From assembly GCA_902615855.1 (NCBI GenBank), contig CACMQN010000009.1:1-53052 (forward strand): 53,052 nucleotides of DNA, given 5' to 3'. A model generated the notes under the pieces. It worked only from the letters and a program-made list of their open reading frames with translations, searched no databases and was not told the DNA's origin. This DNA comes from an uncultured Candidatus Actinomarina sp. (GTDB lineage: Bacteria; Actinomycetota; Acidimicrobiia; Actinomarinales; Actinomarinaceae). Both the position numbers and the translations under genes were made by a program. Shown here one piece after another: positions 16,770 to 24,851 of this stretch (positions within the stretch are counted from its first letter, which is position 1; each line of letters starts with the position of its first letter).

Positions 16770-18056
16770 TTAAGATCCAAAGTCTATTGACTTAATAACC
16801 TCTTCTTCATCACCACTAGTGATTTGCCATACATCATAAGTGCTAGCTGTAGGATCACCTTGTTCATCAAGATTTATATCTCCTGATGCACCTTTGTAAT
16901 CGATATCTACACCTGCAGCTGCGTCTGCTAGACAAGCAACTCCAATACACGGCGTACCACCACCAGATGCCTCAACAAGTCCTGATGCTATATCAGCACC
17001 TGTTACTCCATTTGCGGCAGCAGATAATGCCATAATCATAATTGCATCATAAGCTTGAGCTGAATATGGAGCTGGATCTTCACCAAATTCTGCTTGATAA
17101 GCAGCTGTAAATGCATCTAATGCATCTCCGGCAGTTGATCCTGGAGCTGTACCCTTGTAACCATCAAGTGCATTACCTAATCCACATTCTGAACTTAGAT
17201 TTGCACCACGAACACCATCAGTAAAATACCATGGAGTTTCGATAGTTCCTTGTTCAAAAGCAGCTTGTAATACTCCACAACCTGTTGATGGGAATAAGAT
17301 TCCAACTATAGCATCGGAACTATTCTTACCAACCTGTGTTACTTCAGAAGAGAATTCTGTAGCATTTTGGTCGTGATAAACGATTGTGTTAACAACTCCG
17401 CCAGCATCTTCAAATGCAGCAGCAGTAGCTTCTGCCAATCCTCTACCATATGAGTCTGCTCTTGAAATTATTGAGAGAGTTTCCACTCCGTCATCAATAA
17501 GTACTTGAGCTAAAACTGCACCTTGTAAAAGGTCAGAAGGAGCTGTTCTTGCGTAAAACCCACCATTTTTTACTTTTGTAAATTGTGGTGATGTATTTGA
17601 AGGAGAAACCATTACTACACCTGCATCAATAGCAGTTTGCATAATAGCTAAAGAGATACCACTAGCAGCGGCACCCATTACTCCTGCAACACCTTCACTA
17701 ATAAGCGTAGCTAAACTAGCGGATGCAACATCTGGAGCTGTTCCTGAGTCACCTTGTACCCAGACAACATCTTGTCCGTTGATTCCACCAGCAGCATTGA
17801 TTTGCTTAACAGCAAGAATTGCACCTGATTCAATACCAGGCCCTAAGAAGCCGAGATCACCTGTTAATGGCATAAGAGTACCAAGAACTAAAGGATCTGA
17901 GGCAACAGGAGCAGCTGTAGTTGTTGGAGCTTCGGTAGTCGCTGGAGCTTCAGTTGTTGTAACTTCCGCTTCATCACTACCTCCATCACTACCACCACAG
18001 GCAGTTGCAATTAGTGCTAAAATCGCAATCAAAGCTAAAGCTTTGCGATTCTTCAT
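16770..18056 (-). CDS. livK: Branched-chain amino acid ABC transporter substrate-binding lipoprotein
   Basis: Cell-surface binding protein that should deliver ligand to LivHM. The 428 residues begin with a lipoprotein signal peptide ending in the lipobox IATAC (Cys20). A Thr/Pro/Ala-rich linker (about 30-52) follows, then a two-lobed periplasmic-binding-protein type 1 domain opening with LVLGTLMPLTGDLGFLGPGIESGA. It is encoded alone, convergent to livHMGF. Third-position G/C and alanine use are visibly higher than in neighbouring genes, as expected for a very abundant protein. GAAAGGAAA lies a few bases before the ATG, and two perfect palindromes sit just upstream. The exact ligand is unknown. 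Confidence 0.92.
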   Translation of the reverse strand: MKNRKALALIAILALIATACGGSDGGSDEAEVTTTEAPATTEAPTTTAAPVASDPLVLGTLMPLTGDLGFLGPGIESGAILAVKQINAAGGINGQDVVWVQGDSGTAPDVASASLATLISEGVAGVMGAAASGISLAIMQTAIDAGVVMVSPSNTSPQFTKVKNGGFYARTAPSDLLQGAVLAQVLIDDGVETLSIISRADSYGRGLAEATAAAFEDAGGVVNTIVYHDQNATEFSSEVTQVGKNSSDAIVGILFPSTGCGVLQAAFEQGTIETPWYFTDGVRGANLSSECGLGNALDGYKGTAPGSTAGDALDAFTAAYQAEFGEDPAPYSAQAYDAIMIMALSAAANGVTGADIASGLVEASGGGTPCIGVACLADAAAGVDIDYKGASGDINLDEQGDPTASTYDVWQITSGDEEEVIKSIDFGS

Positions 18057-18069
18057 ATATATAATTTCC

Positions 18070-18113
18070 TTTCAGTCACTGAAATTAAAAAATTCCTACA
18101 TATTTGTAGGAAT
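18070..18113 (-). promoter_or_regulatory. Two palindromes in the livK leader
   Basis: Nearest the gene is TTTCAGTCACTGAAA (18070-18084), a perfect dyad whose proximal arm runs into the ribosome-binding GAAAGGAAA of livK. Just upstream (18092-18113), ATTCCTACA and TGTAGGAAT pair perfectly around a four-base loop and, on the livK strand, are followed by TTTTT. They could be repressor sites or RNA hairpins that control transcript extension and translation. Which one is not decidable from sequence. Confidence 0.5.
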
Positions 18114-18174
18114 GTATTACAACAATAGCGTAATTTGTGTACTCTTCAATAGCAGAAGCAAAAAATTTTAAAAA

Positions 18175-19188
18175 ATGGTTGAAAATATTGAAAATACATT
18201 AATTTTTCTAAACAATTTAGACTACTTAGACATTTTCATATATATTTTCATAATATATCTTCTCTATTTTGGATGGAAAAAAGGAGGAGTATTATTAATT
18301 TATTACTTAATTATCTTTTTAATTTCAATATATCTGAGTTTTTCATATTCTTTTGAAATAGGAATTTATATAAGTAGTTGGCTAAATTCAAACCAACAAA
18401 CTTCTCAAATTTTTGCTGGAGTAATTATCTTTATTAGTATATTGACTGTCGGCTCATTTTTTCAAACTTTAATTTTTCGTGAGAATACAAAAAAAGATTT
18501 TGGTAGCAAACTACTTGGAAGTTTAACCTCCATAATTTTGAGTAATATAGTTCTTGCTTTTTTCTTTACTCTTCTATCTTTAATTTCACTTCCAAAATAT
18601 TTATCAGAAAATATTAATGAATCAAATTTAGTTTCTTTTTATTTAGATGCTGATGGTGTTCCACAACAAACGCTAGAAGTTATTACAGGTACAGATTTAC
18701 TAAAAATAACATCAAGAATTAAAGAGCTAACTGGAAGTACTTCAATCTCTTTGGAAGATACCGGTTGTTTGGAGATTCCTCCAACTGAAAATATTAAGGT
18801 AATTTCTAAATCAAATGAAGTTGATGAACTTTTTAATTTGGTAAACATTGAGAGAATAAATGCTAATCTCGATCCTTTAGAATTTTCACAAACTCTATCA
18901 GACATTGCAGACAAATATGCGCAAAATATGTACTTGAATGGATTCTGGTGCCATAAAGATCCAAACAATGGTTACCTGATAACAGATAGATTATTGGAAG
19001 TCGGCTATCCACCTCCAAAATTAATCGGTGAAAACTTAGCAATGTCTTCGACTATCTACTCTGGTCACTTAAGTTTAATGAATTCAATTTCTCATAAACA
19101 AACCATTTTGGATAATGAATTTAACCGCATAGGAATAGGGATTGTTTCAGGACCAATTGGATTAATTATTGTTCAGATATTTTCATAA
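18175..19188 (+). CDS. CvpA-like membrane protein fused to an extracellular CAP (SCP/PR-1) domain
   Basis: The N-terminal half has four hydrophobic helices (about residues 17-35, 39-60, 78-96 and 114-137) with the FGWKKGG loop typical of CvpA-family proteins. A short linker leads to a C-terminal CAP domain (about 218-337) with LFNLVNIERINANLDPLEFS, FWCHKDPNNG, IGENLA and HKQTILDNEFNRIGIGIV, the last two motifs carrying the conserved Glu and His. CAP domains are secreted and of varied or unknown activity, so the protein probably acts at the outer face of the membrane. It is divergent from livK and overlaps the next gene by one base. Confidence 0.82.
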   Translation: MVENIENTLIFLNNLDYLDIFIYIFIIYLLYFGWKKGGVLLIYYLIIFLISIYLSFSYSFEIGIYISSWLNSNQQTSQIFAGVIIFISILTVGSFFQTLIFRENTKKDFGSKLLGSLTSIILSNIVLAFFFTLLSLISLPKYLSENINESNLVSFYLDADGVPQQTLEVITGTDLLKITSRIKELTGSTSISLEDTGCLEIPPTENIKVISKSNEVDELFNLVNIERINANLDPLEFSQTLSDIADKYAQNMYLNGFWCHKDPNNGYLITDRLLEVGYPPPKLIGENLAMSSTIYSGHLSLMNSISHKQTILDNEFNRIGIGIVSGPIGLIIVQIFS

Positions 19189-19487
19189 TGTCAAATACTC
19201 AAGATTTTGTTAATGCATTAGTTGTTGGAACAATAAAATACCTAAACAAATTAAATCTTAAATTAACTCCTGATGAAGAAGCAAATTTAAGAAAAGATTT
19301 GTTTGATGAGTTTGAAAAAGAATTTAAACTACAAACAAAGACTCCTACTCAGCTAATAACTATCTTTATTGACAAAAAATTCAATATAAATACAATTCTC
19401 ACTCCAATTGATTTGGGTGAAGAGGCCAGAAATCAAATTATCTTGTGGGGACTTTCAAAAGCAAAAGAAATTGAAAAAAATAAATAA
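19188..19487 (+). CDS. Small hypothetical protein
   Basis: No family is recognised. The 99 residues are charged, with no membrane segment or signal peptide. The N-terminal two thirds are predicted helical (FVNALVVGTIKYLNKLNL, then a Lys/Glu/Phe-rich helix). The start overlaps the stop of the CvpA-CAP gene by one base (TAATG), so it is probably translated with it. It is convergent with rex, with a two-base gap. The frame is supported by tight coupling and lack of conflict with neighbours. Confidence 0.62.
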   Translation: MSNTQDFVNALVVGTIKYLNKLNLKLTPDEEANLRKDLFDEFEKEFKLQTKTPTQLITIFIDKKFNINTILTPIDLGEEARNQIILWGLSKAKEIEKNK

Positions 19488-19489
19488 AA

Positions 19490-20134
19490 TTACTTTACAG
19501 CTTTCAGAACCGGTCTGTCGAGATAATAGCTTAATATTTGTAATTCTTGAGAAAGGTCAACAGACCTAATTTGAACATCTGGAGTATTTTTTAATAGTAC
19601 TGGTGCAAAATTTAGAATAGATTTTATATTACATTGAATTAGTTGATCTGCTATGTCTTGGGCTACTTTGCCAGGAGTAGCAATGATACCAATTGCAACA
19701 TTGTATTTTTCGCAAACACTTTTCATTTCTGATATTGGTTTTACGACAAGGCCAGCTATTTGTTTATTTATTTTTTTTGGATCGTCATCAAATAGGCCTA
19801 CAACTCCAAACCCTCTATCTTGAAAACCTCCATAATGTGCAAGAGCAGATCCAAGGTTACCAACCCCTATAATAATGGCGCTCCAGCCCTCAACTAGACC
19901 AAGTTCTAATTGAAGTTGATTTCTCAAAGTAGAAATATCGTACCCAACCCCTCTCGTTCCAAGGGTTCCTAAGTATGATAAGTCTCTTCGCACTTGCGCA
20001 TCGTTTACTTTTGCAATTTCAGCAAGTTTTTTTGATGAAATGCCACTAGTCTCATTATCTATTTGTTCTAAACATTGAAGATAAAGAGGAAGCCTCTTAA
20101 CTGTTGCTGGTGGTATATTGCTATTTTCTTTCAC
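19490..20134 (-). CDS. rex: Redox-sensing transcriptional repressor Rex
   Basis: Represses respiratory genes when NAD+ is high and releases DNA when NADH binds. An N-terminal winged helix (IPPATVKRLPLYLQ, then KLAEIAKVNDAQVRRDLSYLG with the recognition helix and FGTRG-like LGTRGVGY) precedes a Rossmann domain with GVGNLGSALAHYGGF and the acidic FDDDP. A GTG at 20134 places the family-typical start just before IPPATVKRL. An in-frame TTG at 20155 would add seven residues. A TAGATT eight bases before the GTG fits a leaderless start. A perfect Rex operator precedes nuoA at 21573, so complex I is the likely target. Confidence 0.93.
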   Translation of the reverse strand: MKENSNIPPATVKRLPLYLQCLEQIDNETSGISSKKLAEIAKVNDAQVRRDLSYLGTLGTRGVGYDISTLRNQLQLELGLVEGWSAIIIGVGNLGSALAHYGGFQDRGFGVVGLFDDDPKKINKQIAGLVVKPISEMKSVCEKYNVAIGIIATPGKVAQDIADQLIQCNIKSILNFAPVLLKNTPDVQIRSVDLSQELQILSYYLDRPVLKAVK

Positions 20135-20246
20135 TAATGCACAATCTAATAACAATATAAAAATAAGCTAAATTACATACAAAATAATTTATATTTACTT
20201 AAATTTATCTTTTGTAAGCAAATAGGGTAATTTAAAGTCATAAGTC

Positions 20247-21536
20247 ATGAAAAAAAACGAAATTTTTGATGTTTTAATTGTAGGAGCAGGCCCGTCTGGG
20301 TCAAATACTGCAATTTCTTTTAAAAATTTAAATCCCGATCTAAAAATTGGGATAATCGACAAAGCTATTTTCCCAAGAGATAAATCGTGTGGTGATGCGA
20401 TTGGGCCAGGGGTAATTAATGCTTTAAAAAGATTTAACAATGAACATATTCTTGATGGTGAACCTGAAGTTATCTCAACATCTTTATTTGGTCCTGATAA
20501 TATTGGAATCCAAAACTATATTCCAAAAGTTAAAAACAAAGATGATTCTGTTGTTTACGTTATCCCAAGATATGAACTCGATAATAGAATTTTTGAAATT
20601 GCAAAAAATCTCAATGTACATTCATATGAGGGTGTTAGGTATATAGATTATGAACAAACTGAAAATGAAGATATTTTAAAAGTAGAGATCGAAAATAGTG
20701 ATAAAGAAAAAAACTTCTTATTCACAAAATTGTTGGTTGGTGCAGATGGTGCAAATTCTAGAGTTAGAAAAAGTTTAGATTTAAAGCAAAATAGTGACAT
20801 ACACAAAGCAATTGCTATAAGAGCCTATATTGACAGTCCAAATTATTTAGAAATATTTAAAGAAAGAACACTTATGTTTGAAATCAATGTTTCAGCATTA
20901 AAAGGTTATGCTTGGGCGTTCCCTAGTAAGGGTAATTTAATAAATATTGGTATTGGTATGCCATTAAATTTATTTAAAAAAGACAAAATGGATATTAATG
21001 AAATGCTTGATAGCTTTATACGTACATTGGAATCCAAAGGAGTAATTGTTGATAACTTAAGGATGGAAAAAAGTTATATGCTTCCATTTGCATCCTCTAG
21101 ACCAAAGCTTGCGCATGATAAAGTAGCTCTTGTCGGAGATGCCGGTTCAATGATCAACCCCATGAGTGGAGAAGGTATTTTTTACGGCATGGAAGCAGGA
21201 TATTTACTTGCAAAAGAAACATTCGGTTCATTAAATTCCAACAAAGAAAATAATTTAAATAATAAATTAAAAAAATATGAAAGAGCCTTAAATAAAAGAT
21301 TTGGAATGCATTTTCTGAGCTGTACGGTTGCTCGACTAGTTTTGCAAAGTCCATTTATGACAAAGAGATTACTTAAAATTGCATCAGTTGATAAAAACAC
21401 TATTAATTTTGTTGTTGAGCTCTTGTTTGATGAGGCAAGATTGACGATTAAAGAGACTTTTTCGCTAGCTTTTAAATTCATTTTACCCTTTAGAACAGTA
21501 AGGTTTTTCACTAAATCTCCAGCCTTTTCCCTATAA
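20247..21536 (+). CDS. Geranylgeranyl reductase family FAD-dependent oxidoreductase
   Basis: Flavoprotein that saturates double bonds of isoprenoid chains. The 429 residues begin with an FAD-binding Rossmann motif VGAGPSGSNTA (about residues 12-22), then DKSCGDAIGPG (about 45-55), the DG motif VGADGANSRVRKSL, and ALVGDAGSMINPMSGEGIFYGMEAG, which is diagnostic of the GGR/PHBH fold. Actinobacterial members include MenJ, which partly saturates the menaquinone side chain. Since the gene lies just ahead of the quinone-reducing complex I genes and beside rex, a quinone role is a reasonable inference. Lipid or carotenoid side-chain reduction is possible too. Confidence 0.85.
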   Translation: MKKNEIFDVLIVGAGPSGSNTAISFKNLNPDLKIGIIDKAIFPRDKSCGDAIGPGVINALKRFNNEHILDGEPEVISTSLFGPDNIGIQNYIPKVKNKDDSVVYVIPRYELDNRIFEIAKNLNVHSYEGVRYIDYEQTENEDILKVEIENSDKEKNFLFTKLLVGADGANSRVRKSLDLKQNSDIHKAIAIRAYIDSPNYLEIFKERTLMFEINVSALKGYAWAFPSKGNLINIGIGMPLNLFKKDKMDINEMLDSFIRTLESKGVIVDNLRMEKSYMLPFASSRPKLAHDKVALVGDAGSMINPMSGEGIFYGMEAGYLLAKETFGSLNSNKENNLNNKLKKYERALNKRFGMHFLSCTVARLVLQSPFMTKRLLKIASVDKNTINFVVELLFDEARLTIKETFSLAFKFILPFRTVRFFTKSPAFSL

Positions 21537-21572
21537 CAAAAAGCAAAATCAGTACTAAAATAAGATGATACA

Positions 21573-21590
21573 TTGTGAAATATTTCACAA
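21573..21590. promoter_or_regulatory. Rex operator upstream of nuoA
   Basis: TTGTGAAATATTTCACAA is an uninterrupted 18-base palindrome identical to the ideal Rex-binding consensus (TTGTGAAnnnnTTCACAA). It ends 13 bases before the GTG of nuoA and three bases before its Shine-Dalgarno GGGAGGG. A TAAGAT at 21561-21566 is a possible -10 box, so bound Rex would sit on the transcription start. Rex is encoded 1.4 kb away. Confidence 0.92.
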
Positions 21591-21603
21591 ATAGGGAGGG
21601 AAT

Positions 21604-22014
21604 GTGATTAATTGGTTACCAATTTTGGTAATGCTTTTTATTGGTATTGGTTTTGCAATTGCTTCACTTGGTGTCAGCTATCTTTTATCACCAAAAAATC
21701 CTACACCTGAAAAATTAACACCTTATGAGTCTGGTATTTTCCCCGAAGAAGAGCCCTCACAGAGATTCCCAGTCAAATTTTATATGGTCGCTATGTTGTA
21801 TATTGTTTTTGATATTGAAATAATATTTCTTTTAGCCTGGGCAACCCGATTTGAGCAACTTGGCTGGTACGGAATAGTTGTTATTTTCATATTCACATTC
21901 TTTGTACTTGAGACACTTTATTATGTCTGGAAAAGAAATGTTCTTGATTGGAATGTTCCAAGAAGGCAAAGATATCATGATCCAGTTTCTAACTATGAAG
22001 GAGCTAATGAATAA
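21604..22014 (+). CDS. nuoA: NADH-quinone oxidoreductase subunit A (complex I, copy 1)
   Basis: Membrane subunit at the junction of the two arms of complex I. The 136 residues have three helices and the family core [16 protein letters not shown] (about residues 29-44) plus [15 protein letters not shown]. The loop position that is Cys in many NuoA/ND3 proteins is Ser43 here, unlike in the second copy. The start is GTG with a strong GGGAGGG four bases upstream. The nearby ATG at 21602 is followed at once by a stop. It is the first of 14 contiguous nuo genes and is directly under the Rex operator. Confidence 0.95.
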   Translation: MINWLPILVMLFIGIGFAIASLGVSYLLSPKNPTPEKLTPYESGIFPEEEPSQRFPVKFYMVAMLYIVFDIEIIFLLAWATRFEQLGWYGIVVIFIFTFFVLETLYYVWKRNVLDWNVPRRQRYHDPVSNYEGANE

Positions 22015-22475
22015 TGTTTTCTCCTGATAATATTTTCACAACAACTATTGATAAAGCGGTCCGTTGGTCAAGAACGCAATCCATGTGGCCTGTTACTTTT
22101 GGACTTGCATGCTGCGCTATTGAAATGATGGCTGCAGGATCTGCAAAATACGACTTGGCAAGATATGGAATGGAGGTATTCAGGGCATCACCAAGACAGG
22201 CTGATTTGATGATAGTTGCTGGTAGAGTTTCTCAAAAAATGGCACCAGTATTGAGACAAGTTTATGACCAAATGGCAGAGCCAAAATGGGTAATAGCAAT
22301 GGGTGCTTGCTCTTCAACTGGTGGGATGTTTAATAACTATGCTCTTGTACAAGGTGTTGACCACATAGTTCCTGTAGACATATATGTGCCTGGATGTCCA
22401 CCCGGACCCCAATCATTAATGCACGGAATCTTAACACTTCATCAAAAAATTATGGATAGAGAGATAAATAGATAA
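22014..22475 (+). CDS. nuoB: NADH-quinone oxidoreductase subunit B (copy 1)
   Basis: Holds the terminal [4Fe-4S] cluster N2, which passes electrons to the quinone. The 153 residues contain the cluster ligands in [12 protein letters not shown] (about residues 34-45), GACSSTGG (about 98-105) and VPGCPPGPQ (about 127-135). It overlaps nuoA and nuoC by one base each (TAATG), so translation is coupled along the operon. Confidence 0.97.
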   Translation: MFSPDNIFTTTIDKAVRWSRTQSMWPVTFGLACCAIEMMAAGSAKYDLARYGMEVFRASPRQADLMIVAGRVSQKMAPVLRQVYDQMAEPKWVIAMGACSSTGGMFNNYALVQGVDHIVPVDIYVPGCPPGPQSLMHGILTLHQKIMDREINR

Positions 22476-22882
22476 TGAAAGAAAATCTAGATATATCAAT
22501 TGAAGATTATTTTCAAAAAGTTGAAGAGTTGAAAAATGATGGATATGAAATGATGGTTGATTTAACTGCTATAGATTGGTTTAGAAAAAAAGAACCTAGG
22601 TTTGAAGTAGTTGTAAACTTTCTCTCTGTTTCAAAAAACAAAAGAATTTCTATCAAAGTCAAATTAAATGATGAGTTAACAATTCCTTCAATTACAAGTC
22701 TTTATCCAAGTGCAAACTTTTATGAAAGAGAAGTATTTGATATGTTTGGAATTAATTTTGAAAACCATCCTGATTTAACAAGAATTCTTATGCCTGATGA
22801 TTGGGTTGGACACCCTTTGAGAAAAGACTATGGAACAGGAAGAATACCAGTTCAATTCAAAAATGCACCAAAGGTTGATTAA
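22475..22882 (+). CDS. nuoC: NADH-quinone oxidoreductase subunit C (copy 1)
   Basis: Peripheral-arm scaffold subunit of complex I (30-kDa type). The 135 residues are short for NuoC but include the conserved core LTAIDWF, the [31 protein letters not shown] block (about residues 85-115), and a C-terminal HPLRKDY. It is fused to nothing and is a separate gene from nuoD, to which it is coupled by a one-base overlap. It is clearly shorter than the 186-residue NuoC of the second cluster, mostly at the N-terminus. Confidence 0.93.
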   Translation: MKENLDISIEDYFQKVEELKNDGYEMMVDLTAIDWFRKKEPRFEVVVNFLSVSKNKRISIKVKLNDELTIPSITSLYPSANFYEREVFDMFGINFENHPDLTRILMPDDWVGHPLRKDYGTGRIPVQFKNAPKVD

Positions 22883-24240
22883 TGATGGAAGAAAATAAAG
22901 ATACTGTAAAAGATGTAGACTTCTGGGCTACAAATTCAGAAGAGGGTGGATGGAACATTTCTTCAACTGATGAAGGATCACAAAAAATGTTGGATCAAGA
23001 AGACGAAGTAACTACAAAAATTCAAATGGGTTCAGAAGTTATCGATGACTATTTTATTGATGATGATATTTCTGATGATGAAAGAATGATTTTAAATATG
23101 GGACCTCAGCATCCATCAACACATGGTGTCTTAAGGTTACAAGTAGAACTTGAAGGTGAAGTCGTAAGAAGAGTACAGCCTGTAATTGGGTATCTTCATA
23201 CCGGAATGGAGAAGACGGGAGAAGAGTTAAATTACTTTCAAGGACCTACTAACACTACAAGGATGGATTATCTCTCGCCTTTTTTCAATGAACTTGTTTT
23301 TTCATTAGCGACTGAAAAACTATTAGATATTGAAGTCCCTGATAGAGCATCAACAATAAGAATATTAATGACAGAACTAAATCGAATCTCCTCACACCTT
23401 GTGGCACTAGCAACTGGTGGAATGGATATTGGAGCATTATCAATGATGATTTTTGGGTTTAGAGAAAGAGAATTAATTCTTGATTTTTTCGAAAAGACAA
23501 CAGGTCTTAGAATGAATCACAACTTTATAAGACCAGGTGGTGTCGCAGCAGATTTACCAGATAATTGGCAAAAAGATATTGAAAAGATATTGAAAGTTAT
23601 ACCTGAAAAACTAAAAGACTATGATGAAATGCTTTTAGACAATCCTATTTGGCAAGGAAGACTTAAGAATGTTGGAATATTAACGACTGAAGAATGTTTG
23701 GCATACGGCATAACTGGTCCAAGTCTTAGAGCTAGCGGATATGCATGGGATTTAAGAAAAATGCAACCTTATTCAGGTATAGAAAAATATGAGTTTGATA
23801 TTCCGGTTTTTGAAGAAGGTGATGTCTTTGCAAGGTGGAGAATCAAAGTTTTAGAAATTTTTGAAAGTTTAAAGATTGTTGAACAAGCTATGGGAAATAT
23901 GCCTAAAGGCCCATTCAAAATTCAAGATAAAAAAATAACCCCTCCGCCAAGAAAAAGACTTGATGAGTCAATGGAAGCTTTGATCCACCATTTTAAAATA
24001 TACACAGAAGGCTTTAAAGTTCCAGAAGGAGAAGTATATACAACAGTTGAATCTCCTAGAGGAGAGTTGGGCTGTTTTATTGTTTCAGACGGATCATCAA
24101 AACCTTATAGAATGCACGTAAGAGGACCTTCCTTCTGTAATCTTCAAGCTTTACCAGTAGTAATGTCAGACAGTCCAATTGCAGACGCAGTTGCAGCAAT
24201 AGCCTCTTTAGATCCAGTTTTAGGAGATGTTGACAGATGA
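22882..24240 (+). CDS. nuoD: NADH-quinone oxidoreductase subunit D (copy 1)
   Basis: 49-kDa subunit that forms the quinone pocket with NuoB. The family core begins at NMGPQHPSTHGVLRL (about residue 72) and runs to the C-terminal LDPVLGDVDR. The quinone-site histidine and tyrosine regions (GPQHPSTHG and YLHTGMEK) are intact. The 452 residues include an N-terminal extension of about 67 residues before the core, with roughly 22 Asp/Glu, which copy 2 lacks. Two tandem ATGs (22882, 22885) mark the start. It overlaps nuoE by four bases. Confidence 0.96.
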   Translation: MMEENKDTVKDVDFWATNSEEGGWNISSTDEGSQKMLDQEDEVTTKIQMGSEVIDDYFIDDDISDDERMILNMGPQHPSTHGVLRLQVELEGEVVRRVQPVIGYLHTGMEKTGEELNYFQGPTNTTRMDYLSPFFNELVFSLATEKLLDIEVPDRASTIRILMTELNRISSHLVALATGGMDIGALSMMIFGFRERELILDFFEKTTGLRMNHNFIRPGGVAADLPDNWQKDIEKILKVIPEKLKDYDEMLLDNPIWQGRLKNVGILTTEECLAYGITGPSLRASGYAWDLRKMQPYSGIEKYEFDIPVFEEGDVFARWRIKVLEIFESLKIVEQAMGNMPKGPFKIQDKKITPPPRKRLDESMEALIHHFKIYTEGFKVPEGEVYTTVESPRGELGCFIVSDGSSKPYRMHVRGPSFCNLQALPVVMSDSPIADAVAAIASLDPVLGDVDR

Positions 24241-24851
24241 GTTGGGAAAAAGCATTGATTGATAAAGCAAAAGAAATTATTGATATGTACCCTCAAAAAA
24301 GATCTGCATTAGGGCCACTTTTATATCTAGCACAAGAAAAAGACGGCTATATATCAAATGATTCAATTGTAGAGATTAGTAATCTTATTGGCATTACTGA
24401 AGTTCAAGTAAAGTCAGTTGCATCCTTTTACTCTATGTACAAAGAAGAGCAAACTGGAAAGTATTTATTAAGTGTATGTAAGTCAATCTCTTGCGAAATA
24501 AATGACTCAAGAAGCGTGATAGATTCTGTCAAAAACTTTACAGGCTTAGAAAATTATGAAACAGATACTGAGAAGGTTTTTACTTTTGAGGAAGTTGAGT
24601 GCATTGGTGCTTGCGGAGGAGCACCAGCTGTTCAAGTTAATTACGAAACAGTTGAAGGATTGACACCTGAAAAGTCACTCCAAATGTGTGAATGGCTCAA
24701 AGAAGAACGACCAGAAATAATTGTAGCTGAAGAACTTCAAGAGAAATTTGGAGGTGTAAAGTCATTTGACTGGGCAATTAAAGACAATACAGGTTCATCT
24801 TATTCTGTTCCGGGATTTCAAAATATCGGTACTGCTAAGGAAAAAAGCTAA
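24237..24851 (+). CDS. nuoE: NADH-quinone oxidoreductase subunit E
   Basis: Thioredoxin-like subunit of the NADH-input module carrying [2Fe-2S] cluster N1a. The four cysteine ligands are in SVCKSISCE (CxxxxC, about residues 79-87) and ECIGACGGAP (CxxxC, about 120-129). The N-terminal helical bundle starts with MYPQKRSALGPLLYLAQE. The 204 residues include a C-terminal tail of about 40 residues beyond the usual core. It overlaps nuoD by four bases and nuoF by one. There is only one nuoE in the window, since the second cluster lacks it. Confidence 0.95.
   Translation: MSWEKALIDKAKEIIDMYPQKRSALGPLLYLAQEKDGYISNDSIVEISNLIGITEVQVKSVASFYSMYKEEQTGKYLLSVCKSISCEINDSRSVIDSVKNFTGLENYETDTEKVFTFEEVECIGACGGAPAVQVNYETVEGLTPEKSLQMCEWLKEERPEIIVAEELQEKFGGVKSFDWAIKDNTGSSYSVPGFQNIGTAKEKS

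Noticed and set aside
17779-18171. 130-codon plus-strand frame antisense to the start of livK
   Set aside because: It mirrors the Ala/Thr-rich livK signal and linker region, giving low-complexity Val/Ala/Ser sequence. There is no coding evidence of its own.
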